A DNA stretch of 64,000 nt from Aquila chrysaetos chrysaetos (lineage: Eukaryota; Chordata; Aves; Accipitriformes; Accipitridae): positions 42,741,505 to 42,805,504 of the forward strand of contig NC_044009.1 of the NCBI RefSeq assembly GCF_900496995.4, read 5' to 3'. Positions 39,701 through 45,715 of the stretch are shown here, in pieces (position 1 is the first letter of the stretch; each line of letters starts with the position of its first letter). Under the pieces are notes generated by a model. It saw only the letters and a list, made by a program, of their open reading frames with translations. It ran no database searches and was not told the DNA's origin. The position numbers were made by a program, and so were the translations under genes.

Positions 39701-40430
39701 CCACACCTGGATGTGGGTCAGCACCTGAGGTGGAACGAGGGCATGTCTGGAGACAAGCGGTAGCCAACACAGACCCTGAAGACCACCTACGGGAGCCGCC
39801 GATTTCCCACCTGGGAAGCGTTTTGGCGGGTGGACGCGCATTGGCCGTGCCCCCGGTACCCACCAGAGCCTTCCTCAAGTTCCTCTGTGAAGTTTCCACC
39901 GCTCGCCTTCGAGTCCGTCCGCGCACCTACAAGCCGTCGACAGTTTCCCACCCGCCATTCCCATCCCAAACCTTCACCCCGTTTGAAGCACTTGCCGGTA
40001 CCGCGACGGGCCGGGCAAAATTAAAAACGGAGAGGGATTCGGGAGGGGAGGAGCGGGGTGGGGGGGGTTGCACTTCGCAGCCTGGGTGATGTCGGGATGC
40101 TCAGCAACCCTCGGTCGCGGTGCGGCGGAGAGGGCGCGGGGGTCCCACGCCGCGCGGGTCCCGCGCGGCGTGGGACCCCCGCGCCCTCTCCGCCGCACCG
40201 CGACCGCTGCCGGGACCAAATCCCATCCCCATCCCCACGGCGGAACGGGGGCACTCACCCGGGCTGCCGGCGTGTCCCGCGGCGGGAGGCGAGCAAGGGC
40301 GGCCGAGACGGCTTCGGGACGGAGGAGGAGGAGGAGGAGGAGGAGGAAGACGCCGTGGGGAAACGAGGGGCAGAGACCCGGCCGGCGGGACCAGCCCCAG
40401 CAGCAGCAGCAGGGTGCAAGCTGCCGGCAT
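597..40430 (-). CDS. HEG1: HEG1, mucin-like endothelial receptor (3'-partial, 18 exons visible)
   Basis: HEG1 is a type I membrane mucin-like receptor of endothelium and endocardium. Its cytoplasmic tail is known to bind KRIT1 (CCM1) and to stabilise cell junctions and heart growth. Visible in protein order are a signal peptide, a Pro-rich stretch, eleven small mucin-type exons, one large mucin exon, an EGF-like domain (DVDKC...CQC), a SEA-like region and a distal EGF-like domain. The last three match human HEG1 closely, for example [23 protein letters not shown] and NKMDHSC. Coding exons are listed separately; all join without a phase conflict. About 1,600 codons precede the EGF-like exon, against roughly 980 in human from memory, because the mucin stalk is expanded. 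The exons for the transmembrane segment and tail must lie left of position 1. The ordered neighbour SLC12A8 supports orthology. MUC13, a neighbour in human, was considered, but the EGF and SEA-like identities fit HEG1 far better. Confidence 0.93.
732..2485. other. HEG1 intron with one exon-like stretch
   Basis: Intron between the exons at 2,486 and 731, which join in phase as in human. It contains an unexplained exon-like open stretch on the minus strand at about 1,912-2,016. The rest is AT-rich and featureless to me. Confidence 0.6.
1912..2016 (-). other. Unassigned exon-like open stretch in HEG1 intron
   Basis: One frame reads [14 protein letters not shown] and then [18 protein letters not shown], helical and protein-like, ending at a CAG/GTGGAC donor. 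A second frame, phase 1 at the donor and starting after aaaag, is also open and Cys-containing. Neither matches human HEG1. It could be a species-specific alternative exon, a decayed gene fragment or chance. Confidence 0.25.
2486..2646 (-). CDS. HEG1: HEG1 SEA-like region, exon C
   Basis: The exon opens in phase 2 after ctgttag and ends in phase 1 before GTAAAT. It encodes [18 protein letters not shown], then [18 protein letters not shown] and SPTEACQF. It aligns with the human stretch [18 protein letters not shown] through SSAEVCQLL. Two cysteines are conserved, as is an NVT sequon. Confidence 0.93.
3109..3167 (-). CDS. HEG1: HEG1 SEA-like region, exon B (59 bp)
   Basis: This mini-exon was recognised by phase and homology. 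It opens in phase 0 after ttccttgcag and ends in phase 2 before GTAAGG. It encodes [19 protein letters not shown], matching human CFSALPSYIRSTVHAS. It supplies exactly the phase change needed between its neighbours at 4,474 and 2,646. It has an NAS sequon and lacks the human Cys. Confidence 0.82.
4474..4568 (-). CDS. HEG1: HEG1 SEA-like region, exon A
   Basis: The exon enters in phase 1 and leaves in phase 0, encoding [17 protein letters not shown] and then VEGEILSM. It aligns with human NLVRTFVTEFKLKR and the ENEITKTLNM helix. The boundaries are a tttttag acceptor and a GTGAGT donor. An NIT sequon is present. It lies directly after the EGF-like domain in the protein. Confidence 0.88.
4569..6203. 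other. HEG1 intron, no gene seen
   Basis: Intron between the EGF-like exon and SEA-like exon A. Several frames are open for 60-80 codons but none has protein-like content plus splice sites. No repeat family was recognised. Confidence 0.6.
6204..6323 (-). CDS. HEG1: HEG1 EGF-like exon (calcium-binding type)
   Basis: Forty codons with phase 1 ends form one complete EGF-like domain. It starts [16 protein letters not shown], continues [12 protein letters not shown] and ends [11 protein letters not shown]. Six cysteines are present in the expected spacing. The C-x-N-x4-Y-x-C-x-C pattern for Asn hydroxylation is intact. The calcium motif reads D-V-D-K-C where human has D-V-N-E-C. It matches the second human HEG1 EGF domain. 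The boundaries are a ttttgtag acceptor and a GTAAGA donor. Confidence 0.93.
   Translation of the reverse strand: MWINVFPTLVLHWPPATTPVAPISVSVLLAMSWKKESAI
6324..8573. other. HEG1 intron where the first EGF exon would be expected
   Basis: In human HEG1 a first EGF-like domain (NPCLHNGEC type) lies between the mucin stalk and the calcium-binding EGF. I searched this interval on the minus strand in all frames for the six-Cys pattern and did not find it. The flanking exons are phase-compatible without it. Confidence 0.55.
8574..9938 (-). CDS. HEG1: HEG1 large mucin exon (455 codons)
   Basis: A single 1,365-bp exon with phase 1 ends encodes a Ser/Thr/Pro-dominated stalk, the expected site of dense O-glycosylation. 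Its first part has [22 protein letters not shown] and [10 protein letters not shown], which match the small-unit pattern. The human exon reads TYLSSTFTKGERALLSI at this place. Downstream blocks such as [16 protein letters not shown] and [10 protein letters not shown] also align with the human stalk. It is therefore the ancestral large HEG1 exon. The donor (tGTAACA) is in phase to join directly to the EGF-like exon at 6,323. The opposite strand is open over long stretches because Ser/Thr codons read without stops in reverse; those frames are shadows. Confidence 0.92.
10935..11276 (-). CDS. HEG1: HEG1 mucin-repeat exon, unit 11 (114 codons)
   Basis: This is the longest of the small units, with phase 1 at both ends, a tattccag acceptor and a GTTAGT donor. 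It starts [16 protein letters not shown], has the core [14 protein letters not shown], and then a Ser/Thr-rich 3' half. It lies 996 bp upstream of the large mucin exon. Confidence 0.83.
11814..12113 (-). CDS. HEG1: HEG1 mucin-repeat exon, unit 10 (100 codons)
   Basis: The exon is phase 1 at both ends. The donor taken is GTGAGT at 11,808-11,813; a GTGAAC 12 bases earlier is also phase 1 and could be an alternative. It starts [18 protein letters not shown], closely resembling the first part of the large mucin exon ([16 protein letters not shown]), but it lacks the GSSHH segment. Confidence 0.78.
12821..13150 (-). CDS. HEG1: HEG1 mucin-repeat exon, unit 9 (110 codons)
   Basis: The exon is symmetric phase 1, with a ccctttctcag acceptor and a GTGGGT donor. 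A second cag three bases further in would give a one-codon-shorter form. It lacks the GSSHH start and begins [16 protein letters not shown]. It keeps [14 protein letters not shown] in the core position and ends [10 protein letters not shown]. The intron upstream carries the same ggatttata block as the unit 5 intron. Confidence 0.78.
13844..14149 (-). CDS. HEG1: HEG1 mucin-repeat exon, unit 8 (102 codons)
   Basis: This is the best preserved unit together with unit 5. It starts [16 protein letters not shown], has the core [14 protein letters not shown], then TEISTTGTE, and ends [15 protein letters not shown]. It is phase 1 at both ends with a catcttag acceptor and a GTGAGC donor. Its close match to unit 5 suggests a recent duplication or gene conversion. 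Human HEG1 has a related GGPRTLRSL motif once in its stalk, so the unit is ancestral. Confidence 0.87.
14750..14805 (-). mobile_element. MIR-like SINE relic
   Basis: cttgcctataaaatggagat preceded by ttagttct resembles the antisense MIR core (cagtttcctcatctgtaaaatgg). Short and diverged. Confidence 0.35.
15063..15389 (-). CDS. HEG1: HEG1 mucin-repeat exon, unit 7 (109 codons)
   Basis: The exon is symmetric phase 1, with a tatcttag acceptor and a GTGAGC donor. It starts [16 protein letters not shown], has [15 protein letters not shown] in the core position, and ends [11 protein letters not shown]. It contains the sequon NSS. The intron just upstream shares caataaaa and gaatccctt blocks with the unit 5 intron, so duplication included intron sequence. 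Confidence 0.8.
16474..16788 (-). CDS. HEG1: HEG1 mucin-repeat exon, unit 6 (105 codons)
   Basis: The exon is phase 1 at both ends, with a tttttttag acceptor and a GTAAAT donor. It starts [16 protein letters not shown], an evident relative of the [14 protein letters not shown] start, and ends [10 protein letters not shown]. The middle is Thr/Ser/Arg/Gly-rich and has lost the RTLRSL core. It is an intermediate, diverged copy. Confidence 0.75.
17199..17507 (-). CDS. HEG1: HEG1 mucin-repeat exon, unit 5 (103 codons)
   Basis: This is a well preserved unit with phase 1 at both ends and a GTGAGT donor. It starts [16 protein letters not shown], has the core [14 protein letters not shown], then AEISTSGTE, and ends [15 protein letters not shown]. 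It is strikingly similar to the exon at 13,844-14,149 at both protein and DNA level although two more diverged units lie between them. The flanking intron is also related to other units, including a shared ggatttata run just upstream. Confidence 0.85.
18018..18236 (-). CDS. HEG1: HEG1 mucin-repeat exon, unit 4 (73 codons)
   Basis: The acceptor at 18,237-18,238 was chosen because it is the one that gives a symmetric phase 1 exon and a start of [12 protein letters not shown], matching the [10 protein letters not shown] start of unit 8. The pyrimidine tract is modest, so the 5' boundary is less certain than the others. The exon ends [12 protein letters not shown] before a GTGAGC donor, again like the conserved unit end. 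Confidence 0.65.
18795..19088 (-). CDS. HEG1: HEG1 mucin-repeat exon, unit 3 (98 codons)
   Basis: A strong pyrimidine tract and cag acceptor precede the exon, and a GTGAGC donor follows. It is symmetric phase 1. The start [10 protein letters not shown] is diverged. The 3' half is typical mucin sequence ending [13 protein letters not shown], which parallels the SPSxSEST end of the other units. It is rich in Ser, Thr, Pro and Gly. Confidence 0.72.
19465..19695 (-). CDS. HEG1: HEG1 mucin-repeat exon, unit 2 (77 codons)
   Basis: The exon is phase 1 at both ends, with a gctttctag acceptor and a GTAAGC donor. It starts [14 protein letters not shown], clearly related to the GSSHH start of other units, and ends SSAETRRP. 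It is short and less Ser/Thr-rich than later units, which suggests an older, more diverged copy. One sequon-like NAT is present. Confidence 0.72.
20712..20990 (-). CDS. HEG1: HEG1 mucin-repeat exon, unit 1 (93 codons)
   Basis: The open frame has a ttctttcag acceptor and a GTGAGT donor, and both ends are phase 1. It begins [11 protein letters not shown] and contains [10 protein letters not shown], a weak form of the [11 protein letters not shown] core of the better preserved units. It is rich in Gly, Pro, Ser and Ala. It is the most 5' unit that keeps both splice sites and an open frame. Confidence 0.7.
22930..23275 (-). pseudogene. Possible decayed copy of a HEG1 mucin unit
   Basis: Minus-strand fragments read [14 protein letters not shown] (23.2 kb) and [14 protein letters not shown] (23.0 kb), in the same order as [13 protein letters not shown] and [10 protein letters not shown] in intact units. 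At DNA level accagaggtgg followed by aat-t-tc is shared with the unit at 17.3 kb. Stops and frameshifts separate the pieces. Divergence is high, so chance cannot be excluded. Confidence 0.3.
28390..28530 (+). mobile_element. Old CR1-like LINE fragment
   Basis: Contains ccagaagggagcattagctc and tgtctgacctcatgtataac, close to the amniote CR1-type phrase (agaagggacca... tctgacctcctgtataac). The flanks are diverged. Confidence 0.55.
34115..34294 (-). other. Unassigned exon-like ORF ending in a stop
   Basis: After a tttttttttaatgcccag acceptor the frame is open for 59 codons and then stops. It starts [18 protein letters not shown] and ends [12 protein letters not shown]. It looks like a terminal coding exon but has no recognised family, and no partner exon is established. 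It lies inside HEG1 intron 1 on the same strand. Confidence 0.25.
35925..36042 (-). other. Exon-like stretch with weak mucin-unit resemblance
   Basis: A strong acceptor (ctcttcatctacag) is followed by two open frames. One reads [18 protein letters not shown] and then LRSFGGG before a stop, faintly like the VSATERRV...LRSL pattern of the HEG1 units. The phase 1 frame, the one compatible with exon 1, reads [17 protein letters not shown]. No donor fits both phase and frame. Confidence 0.2.
37668..37745 (+). mobile_element. MIR-like SINE relic
   Basis: attcccattttacagatggg with aaacctgaaataagg matches the conserved MIR core and is followed by a plausible degraded tail. Confidence 0.55.
38910..39020 (+). 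mobile_element. MIR-like SINE relic
   Basis: cattattctctcccggtttg followed by gaaggcaaactgacac and a gctgagctgg-type block follows the order of a diverged MIR element. Confidence 0.4.
40112..40206. repeat. Perfect 47-bp inverted repeat with 1-base spacer
   Basis: Positions 40,112-40,158 are the exact reverse complement of 40,160-40,206, with a single t at 40,159 between them. It is almost entirely G and C and starts about 50 bp inside intron 1 from the exon 1 donor. Because of the symmetry, the same peptides appear in frames of both strands. It could be a genuine hairpin or a fold-back assembly artefact. Confidence 0.97.
40259..40430 (-). CDS. HEG1: HEG1 exon 1, signal peptide and Pro-rich start
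   Basis: The ATG at 40,430 opens a frame that starts [18 protein letters not shown], a typical cleavable signal peptide with a Leu core encoded by CAG/CTG repeats. A run of nine prolines follows, written as a GGA/TCC microsatellite. The frame is open further upstream but no in-frame ATG was found there (the codon at 40,523 is TTG), so this start was chosen. The exon ends at a consensus GTGAGT donor (40,253-40,258) in phase 1, matching the phase of every mucin exon downstream. Human HEG1 begins the same way, with a Leu-rich signal peptide and a Pro-rich segment. The assignment to HEG1 rather than to another gene rests on phase, position and composition. Confidence 0.8.
40321..40348 (+). repeat. 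GGA trinucleotide microsatellite in HEG1 exon 1
   Basis: About nine GGA copies; on the coding strand they are CCT/TCC-type repeats giving a polyproline run just after the signal peptide. Length variation here would stay in frame. Confidence 0.85.
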
Positions 40431-40451
40431 GGCGCTGGGGGTGGATTGGGG

Positions 40452-40495
40452 TGGGGGGGGGGGGGGGGAAGGGTAGGGGGGGGTGGGGGGGGGGT
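40452..40495 (+). repeat. G-rich homopolymer tract upstream of HEG1 ATG
   Basis: Runs of 5 to 17 G on the plus strand lie 22-65 bp upstream of the HEG1 start codon. On the mRNA side this is a C-rich 5' leader. The plus strand has G-quadruplex potential. Confidence 0.8.
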
Positions 40496-40798
40496 GGTTG
40501 TTCACATGCCCGGAGCGGGGCAATGAATAACCGAGTCGATAGCGATTTTTAATTAATTCACCGTGCCCCCCCCCCTCCCCGGGGCGGCGCAGAAGGCGGC
40601 CGCCCCGGTCTTAAAAGTGCGGGGTACCCATAGCGGAGGGGGGGCGAAGGGAGGGGGGGGGCGGCCAGCAGCGGCAGCAGCAGCCTGCGGCCAAGTGCCG
40701 GCGCCCGAAAGTAAAAGGGCAGGCGGCGGAGGCTCCTCCTCGAGCCTGACATCACCCAGCCGCGGCTCGGCTCGGCTCGGCACGGCCCGGCTCCGCAC

Positions 40799-40799
<1 letters not shown>

Positions 40800-40822
<23 letters not shown>
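40800..40822. repeat. Poly-C tract (23 C)
   Basis: An uninterrupted C run inside the CpG island; such tracts are prone to length error in assemblies. Confidence 0.9.
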
Positions 40823-40829
<7 letters not shown>

Positions 40830-40911
40830 CCCGGCCCGGCCCCGAGCGGCCGCCCCCTCCCGCCCCGCGCAGCCGTCGGGCCGCCCGCTCCCTCCCCCGG
40901 CTGTGCGAAGC

Positions 40912-40935
40912 GCTATTATTATTATTACTATTACT
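40912..40935. repeat. ATT/ACT trinucleotide repeat
   Basis: Short run of ATT with ACT interruptions at the edge of the CpG island. Confidence 0.7.
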
Positions 40936-41334
40936 AAAAATGATTTTTACTTTATTTTTCCCGACGCATCTCCCGGCCGAGCCGGGCGAGCCCCTTGCCC
41001 CCCCCCCCCCCCACCTACCGCGCTGAAAGGCAAACGGCGCGCAAAGTCCCGCGCCCCGCGCAGCGGCCCCCGGCGGGGTGCGACGGCCCCGCTGCCGGTA
41101 GTGGCACCCCGCCTCGCTGCCGGCAGTGCCACCCCTCCCGCTCCCGGCGCTCGTACGGCAGCGCTACCCTGCTTCGTTTCCCAGGCGCCATGGATGGAGG
41201 GGGTCAGGGGGAACAGGCCGAAAGAAGGCGGCTGCAATAAGGGCATCCCGCACGCCGTCCCGGCCTGCCCTGCCAGGGTCCCCAGGTCCGGTACGCTCCC
41301 GCGCTCGTTTTTGAGCTACAGGGGAACAAAGCCA

Positions 41335-41352
41335 GCGAGCGAGCGAGCGAGT
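41335..41352. repeat. GCGA tetranucleotide repeat
   Basis: Four to five copies of gcga/gagc at the upstream border of the CpG island. Confidence 0.7.
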
Positions 41353-42227
41353 CCGGTATCACGTCTCGGGCTGCGACCGATACAGCTTCTGAAGCAGATG
41401 AAAACCTGGCCGATTGTGCGCTGCTCTGCAAGATTGGAAAGTTTCTTTCCAGATGAGTGCGGTGAGCGTTAGATAGCCCCAAACTTAATTCCCACCGAGA
41501 TCAAGTCCTTGCCAAATAACTTCAAATCTTTTATTGGTTATAAAGCTAACCCACTCTCTTTTAAATGCCAGCAGCAGCGTTTGAGGCTGCAGCTTCTTTT
41601 CCCAGGCTGGGCTGTACGGGAGGCAAAGGATTTCCCTTTATTGTTCTGAAATTCCCTTCCATAACTTCATGCTCCTGGTTCTGTGAGACAGCACGCCGCG
41701 GAGCAGCAGGCTGGGCTTTGCCGAGGCTGCTGGCATCCCAACGCACCGAGTTTAGCTGAGCTCTCCTTCCCCGGGGAACAGAAACCTGTCCTGGGCAGCC
41801 TCTCCCCTCTGAGCCACCCCTGGGCCCTTTGCTTTTCCCTCGAGCTATTTCAGAATCAGGCTTGATTTCCACGAGCCAAGCAGAATCCAACATTTCAAAG
41901 GGGGGTGACAAGTGACAATACACCACCACATCCAGACAGCCTCGGATAAAACCCAGATCTGGTCCACAGCCCCCCGCTCCCCGTTTCTCACTTCACCAAA
42001 AGCAGAAGTCAATGGCTGACAAACACAAACTCTCCTGAAAGCCTCTTTCCACCCAAAAGGTGGCACTGATGAGCCCACAGCAGCATGTTAATGACCTTGG
42101 CTTTACCCAGACACAGGACTTGGTCTCCGGCGCTCCTTCACTTTTCTCTCAACGTGCGGGTGCTTTCTGCACCTTCCCATGCACCTTTGCAATGAAGCAC
42201 ACTTGGAAATGTTCACTCTGATGCTCG

Positions 42228-42340
42228 CATAATCATAGATGAAAGCCCTGGAAAAGGCAGCCCTTTGAGGCACCCCTCTATCAACCCATTCTCTATTCTA
42301 TTCCCTACAACTTTTGGCATCTTCTTGCTTCAAATTTGCT
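42228..42340 (+). mobile_element. Old CR1/L3-like LINE fragment
   Basis: Begins aatcatagatgaaagccctg and continues with cattccctacaacttttgg-like text. It resembles the diverged CR1-type elements common in birds, crocodiles and turtles. The match is by eye only. Confidence 0.4.
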
Positions 42341-43768
42341 TAAACTCAAGGAACAAGCCAAGCTAGTGTCAGTTTGGGAAGTACTACACGTTAGGAAATG
42401 AAGCACTAACAAATCGCGACAACACTTTAATTATACTGGTAAACATCCCAGTCCTGGCAAAGGGGGACATCTGAGTGACCCAGAAATCACAGGCAGTTAC
42501 CACCAAGGTACATGATCCACACAGGACATCTTTAGGCTCCTTCAGCCTATGTCAATATACTTATACATTCTTTATGGAATAGGTTGTGTAAAAAAATAGC
42601 TTCCTCACTGACAAGATGGAGACATCAATATGCAACTAAGTAATGTGCCATCATGGGCTTGAGTTAAAGTTCAGGTGAAGAGCTGTGAAGTATTTTGATA
42701 CTTCGGGAGATGGCGCAGGGAGCATAAAGCAGCAGCTCAAATACTTGAGCATTTCTTTATACATGAAATGCAGGGCTCCATTTTACTGATTCCTAAGATA
42801 ATAAGTAATATCAGTAATAATTACAATTCTTCAGAAAGTTTTGTTAGTCTCTGGAATGAAAGTCTTGCCAACAAGCAAATCTGACACTTTCCTACATCCT
42901 TTAACTGCGAGATATAGGTGAGGCAGCAGGGGCAGAGAAACCTCTCCGAGATCAATGATACTCCATCAGGGCTGCGTGGGGCAAATCAAAGCTAAACCCA
43001 GCCCCGACATGAAATGGATGCTCTCATGTCCACTCACTCTCAAGCCTGAGGGCCCTAACACCGAGGCTAGAGCTCTCATCCCTTTCCCCCCACCTTTCCC
43101 AAGGGACTTCCCCAATGTCTAAGCCATGTAGCAGCTCCCCGCTCTTACTGCATTCTCCCAAGCTGTAAATCCAACCAGCAGGAAGCACGGTATCAAATGC
43201 TTTTCCAAAAAAGTCTCAATAAATTATTCCTACAGGCGCATCAAGAGCAATAGCAGAAGCAGGCAAATGCAAAACGAACGCTGCTGAAAGGACCAGTGCC
43301 CATACTGAATGGCTCCATCTCCCCGCGTCCCTGTGGTGCATTCATAGCATGGCCCATGGAGCTGTGAGCAGTGAAGAACTGGATTAACCCCCTCTGCGGG
43401 GGGGGGGGGCAGCTAATGCACTCTCCCAAATTGCCATTACACCTGCCCAAGCTGCCGTAGTGCTGCATTTCTGAACCAAACAGGACATCGGTGACTGTCG
43501 GGGGGGTAACCACGAGGACCGTACACCCATACGCACAGCTAGCACCACGAAACGCCGGCCAAAGGGTCCCGCGCTGCCCTTGAAGCTCCTGCGTCCCAAC
43601 AGAGCTTAATATAGGTGAGAAAACACACCAGCAGGCGGGCCAGTGGGGCTGGGGATGGCCCGTTGCAGCCTCCGACGCACACAGCACCGGGGAGGCTGCT
43701 GCCTTCGCCCGTCCCAGCTGGGGCAAAAGCCCCACAGTGTGAACCCATGCGTTTAAACCAGTATTTAC

Positions 43769-43838
43769 CATCAGAAAATAATCTCGCTCCTCTCTCCGTC
43801 ACGGTTCCAGTCACAAGCAGCACATTATTCACAAGCAC
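43769..43838 (-). other. Unassigned exon-like stretch
   Basis: A tttcctttccag acceptor is followed by 23 open codons reading VLVNNVLLVTGTVTERGARL and a GTAAAT donor, phase 0 to phase 1. A second open piece near 43,990-44,060 ends in a GTAGAA donor and could precede it. No family is recognised and the gene, if any, is unknown. Confidence 0.25.
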
Positions 43839-45454
43839 CTGGAAAGGAAACACCGATATTCAGGCCACTTCAGACTTCCCAAATGCATTCCCTTCCCCCC
43901 GCAGGTGCCTAATTTGCCAAGGTTTAGTGGCTGTAAATTTAAGGCTACTGTGTTTTCCTGCCGTGTTATTTTTTTTCTACCTTCACCGCTTCGAAGGAAT
44001 ACCCCTGCACCAAAGAAGTCAATGTATGCCTGATATATCTGAGCTCCAGCTCCAAAAGCCACATGAAAACACATAGAAAAAAAAAATTCTGACTTTTTTT
44101 TTTTAAAATGGATTTTTTTTATCCATTGGGACCACAGACGGTAATATCATGGGGATACCGGCCCTGCCACCCACATGCCACATTAGACACCCTCCTGGGA
44201 GGCCGGGGAAGAAGCATCGGTGGTGGTGGGAAGAAGATGCGCTGCAGCAGGATGAAGGTGGCTGCGTGAAGCGTGAGAGCTCAGCGAAGGCCACCGGCGC
44301 TTGGCTTTTCCTCACATGGTCCCGGATTTGTTTATCCCCGTGGCACGACTGCACGCTCCGCTGCTGCATCCCGCTAATAATCGTTACAGGGCAGCTCCGG
44401 GCTGAGGGCTGCTCCCCTCCCTCCTTCAGAGCACAAAACTAATAGGAGATTTAAATGCATGAAATTGTGCCTGAGGAGTCGGATGGGCCAGGGAAACCCT
44501 GATGTAAAATAATGCCACCGCATCCTCCTGAAAGACACTGTGACCTCAAACGTCTCCCCGAATTATGTATAAAATACATTTAACACTTCCATCTGAAAGC
44601 AACCAGCACATTCAACACAAAAAGGAGTTAAAAACAAACAAAGAAACAAAAACCTCATCAACACAGGAAGCCTCTAACTATATAAAACATGATTGATATT
44701 ATACACTGATTAACTGAATCCCACCCATCACTTTGTTTTGGGGGAGGAAAAAAAAAAAGTTTGTTTTTATTTCACCTTGATTTCCACTCTCCAGATTGAG
44801 GGGCTGAAGACACATGACCAAATTTGCCCAGTTCTGCATTGTTTCGGTCTGAAATCACCAAAACCCACAGGAGTCTCTACAGAAGAGGCATCTCCGTAGC
44901 ACTTCGTCAGGATTACATTGACTGGTCCCTTCTCTCTGGTCCTGTAGGAGCCTTTCGCAGCCCCAGCCAATGTCATGAAACCCTGCAGCTCCCTTGAAAC
45001 TCAGCCCAGATCTGTCCAAAACTTGGATCAGGCTCATAAACCTCAGACAAGTTTTAAGCTGATGATGAATTAAGGTACAAAGTGAATGTTTTCTACTCCT
45101 GGAATTTGTTACTAAAAGTCCTGAGTTTCCGAAGCGGACAGATAGTTCCTAGCCGAGTAATTAATTACCTTCCCCATCTTCTCTCGATGCTGTAAGCCAT
45201 CCATTAATGGATCCCAATCATCCAAAAGGCACTTAGTACCTGACCATTTTTCTTGAAGTTTTGGGGGTGGTGGTATTTTATTGATTTATTTTTACAAGAA
45301 CTGCTTGCCTTGTACCTCCCTTGGAAGCAGCTTGTTCCAGATACTTGACATTTGGAGGTCAGGATGGATATGGGTCTTGTGATCTCTTCTCATCCCTCAG
45401 AGAAAAATGCACAACAAATTAAAATGACATTGCATTTTCAATCCTGCCACTGGA

Positions 45455-45503
45455 AATAAACCCTGTATTTTCCGGGGTAAAAAAAAAAAAAAAAAAAAAA
45501 AAA
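45455..45503 (+). repeat. AATAAA followed by A25 tract
   Basis: AATAAA at 45,455-45,460 lies 18 bases before an uninterrupted run of 25 A. The arrangement is typical of the 3' end of a retroposed transcript, but no source sequence was recognised upstream. Confidence 0.5.
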
Positions 45504-45563
45504 TCAGCCATTGAAAACTAGCTGAGAAGAAGCAATCCTAAATTTCTGATTTATTTCTTTTAG

Positions 45564-45715
45564 GACCCTTTTCAGCCAGCTCTGGTTTGGAGCGCATCAA
45601 GAAAAGAACGGCCATTTCAGAGCTGAGCAAAACACTGCACAGCAGTGCCCTCCAACTCCAGAAAGAAGCCCCTGCCAAAGTTCACGAGCAACATTTGGAT
45701 CTGACAAAGTTACAG
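45564..45715 (+). other. Unassigned plus-strand exon-like stretch
   Basis: A strong acceptor (ttatttcttttag) precedes 50 open codons in phase 1, ending at CAG/GTACGC in phase 0. The peptide includes LERIKKRTAISELSKTLH and QLQKEAPAKVHEQHLDLT, helical and charged with protein-like codon use. It lies on the strand opposite to HEG1 and SLC12A8. No partner exons were found and the product is unknown. Confidence 0.3.

Larger units (their letters stand above)
20991..40258. other. HEG1: HEG1 intron 1 (about 19 kb)
   Basis: Large first intron with no confirmed exon. It holds a possible decayed mucin unit near 22.93-23.28 kb and exon-like open stretches at 34.1-34.3 and 35.93-36.04 kb. It also holds GC-rich spots near 25.5 and 29.6 kb, a CR1-like relic near 28.4 kb and MIR-like relics near 37.7 and 38.9 kb. 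Human HEG1 has further stalk sequence after its signal peptide; I could not recognise an equivalent exon here. Confidence 0.6.
40030..41340 (-). promoter_or_regulatory. HEG1: CpG island and presumed HEG1 promoter
   Basis: A dense CpG and GC-rich block covers exon 1 and about 900 bp upstream of the start codon on the minus strand. It contains long C and G homopolymers (40,452-40,495; 40,800-40,822; 40,999-41,013), several CCCGCC/GGGCGG-like boxes and no evident TATA box near the start. The transcription start cannot be fixed from sequence alone. Confidence 0.7.

Noticed and set aside
40521..40523. Upstream in-frame start extending HEG1
   Set aside because: The codon there is TTG, not ATG, and the extension would put a Pro-rich stretch before the signal peptide.
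40058..40552. Overlapping plus-strand Arg/Gly/Pro-rich frames
   Set aside because: They are products of CpG-island composition and of the palindrome, which repeats the same peptides on both strands.
43241..43771. A 176-codon minus-strand open frame
   Set aside because: Low-complexity, no splice-site pattern over its length and no recognisable motif.
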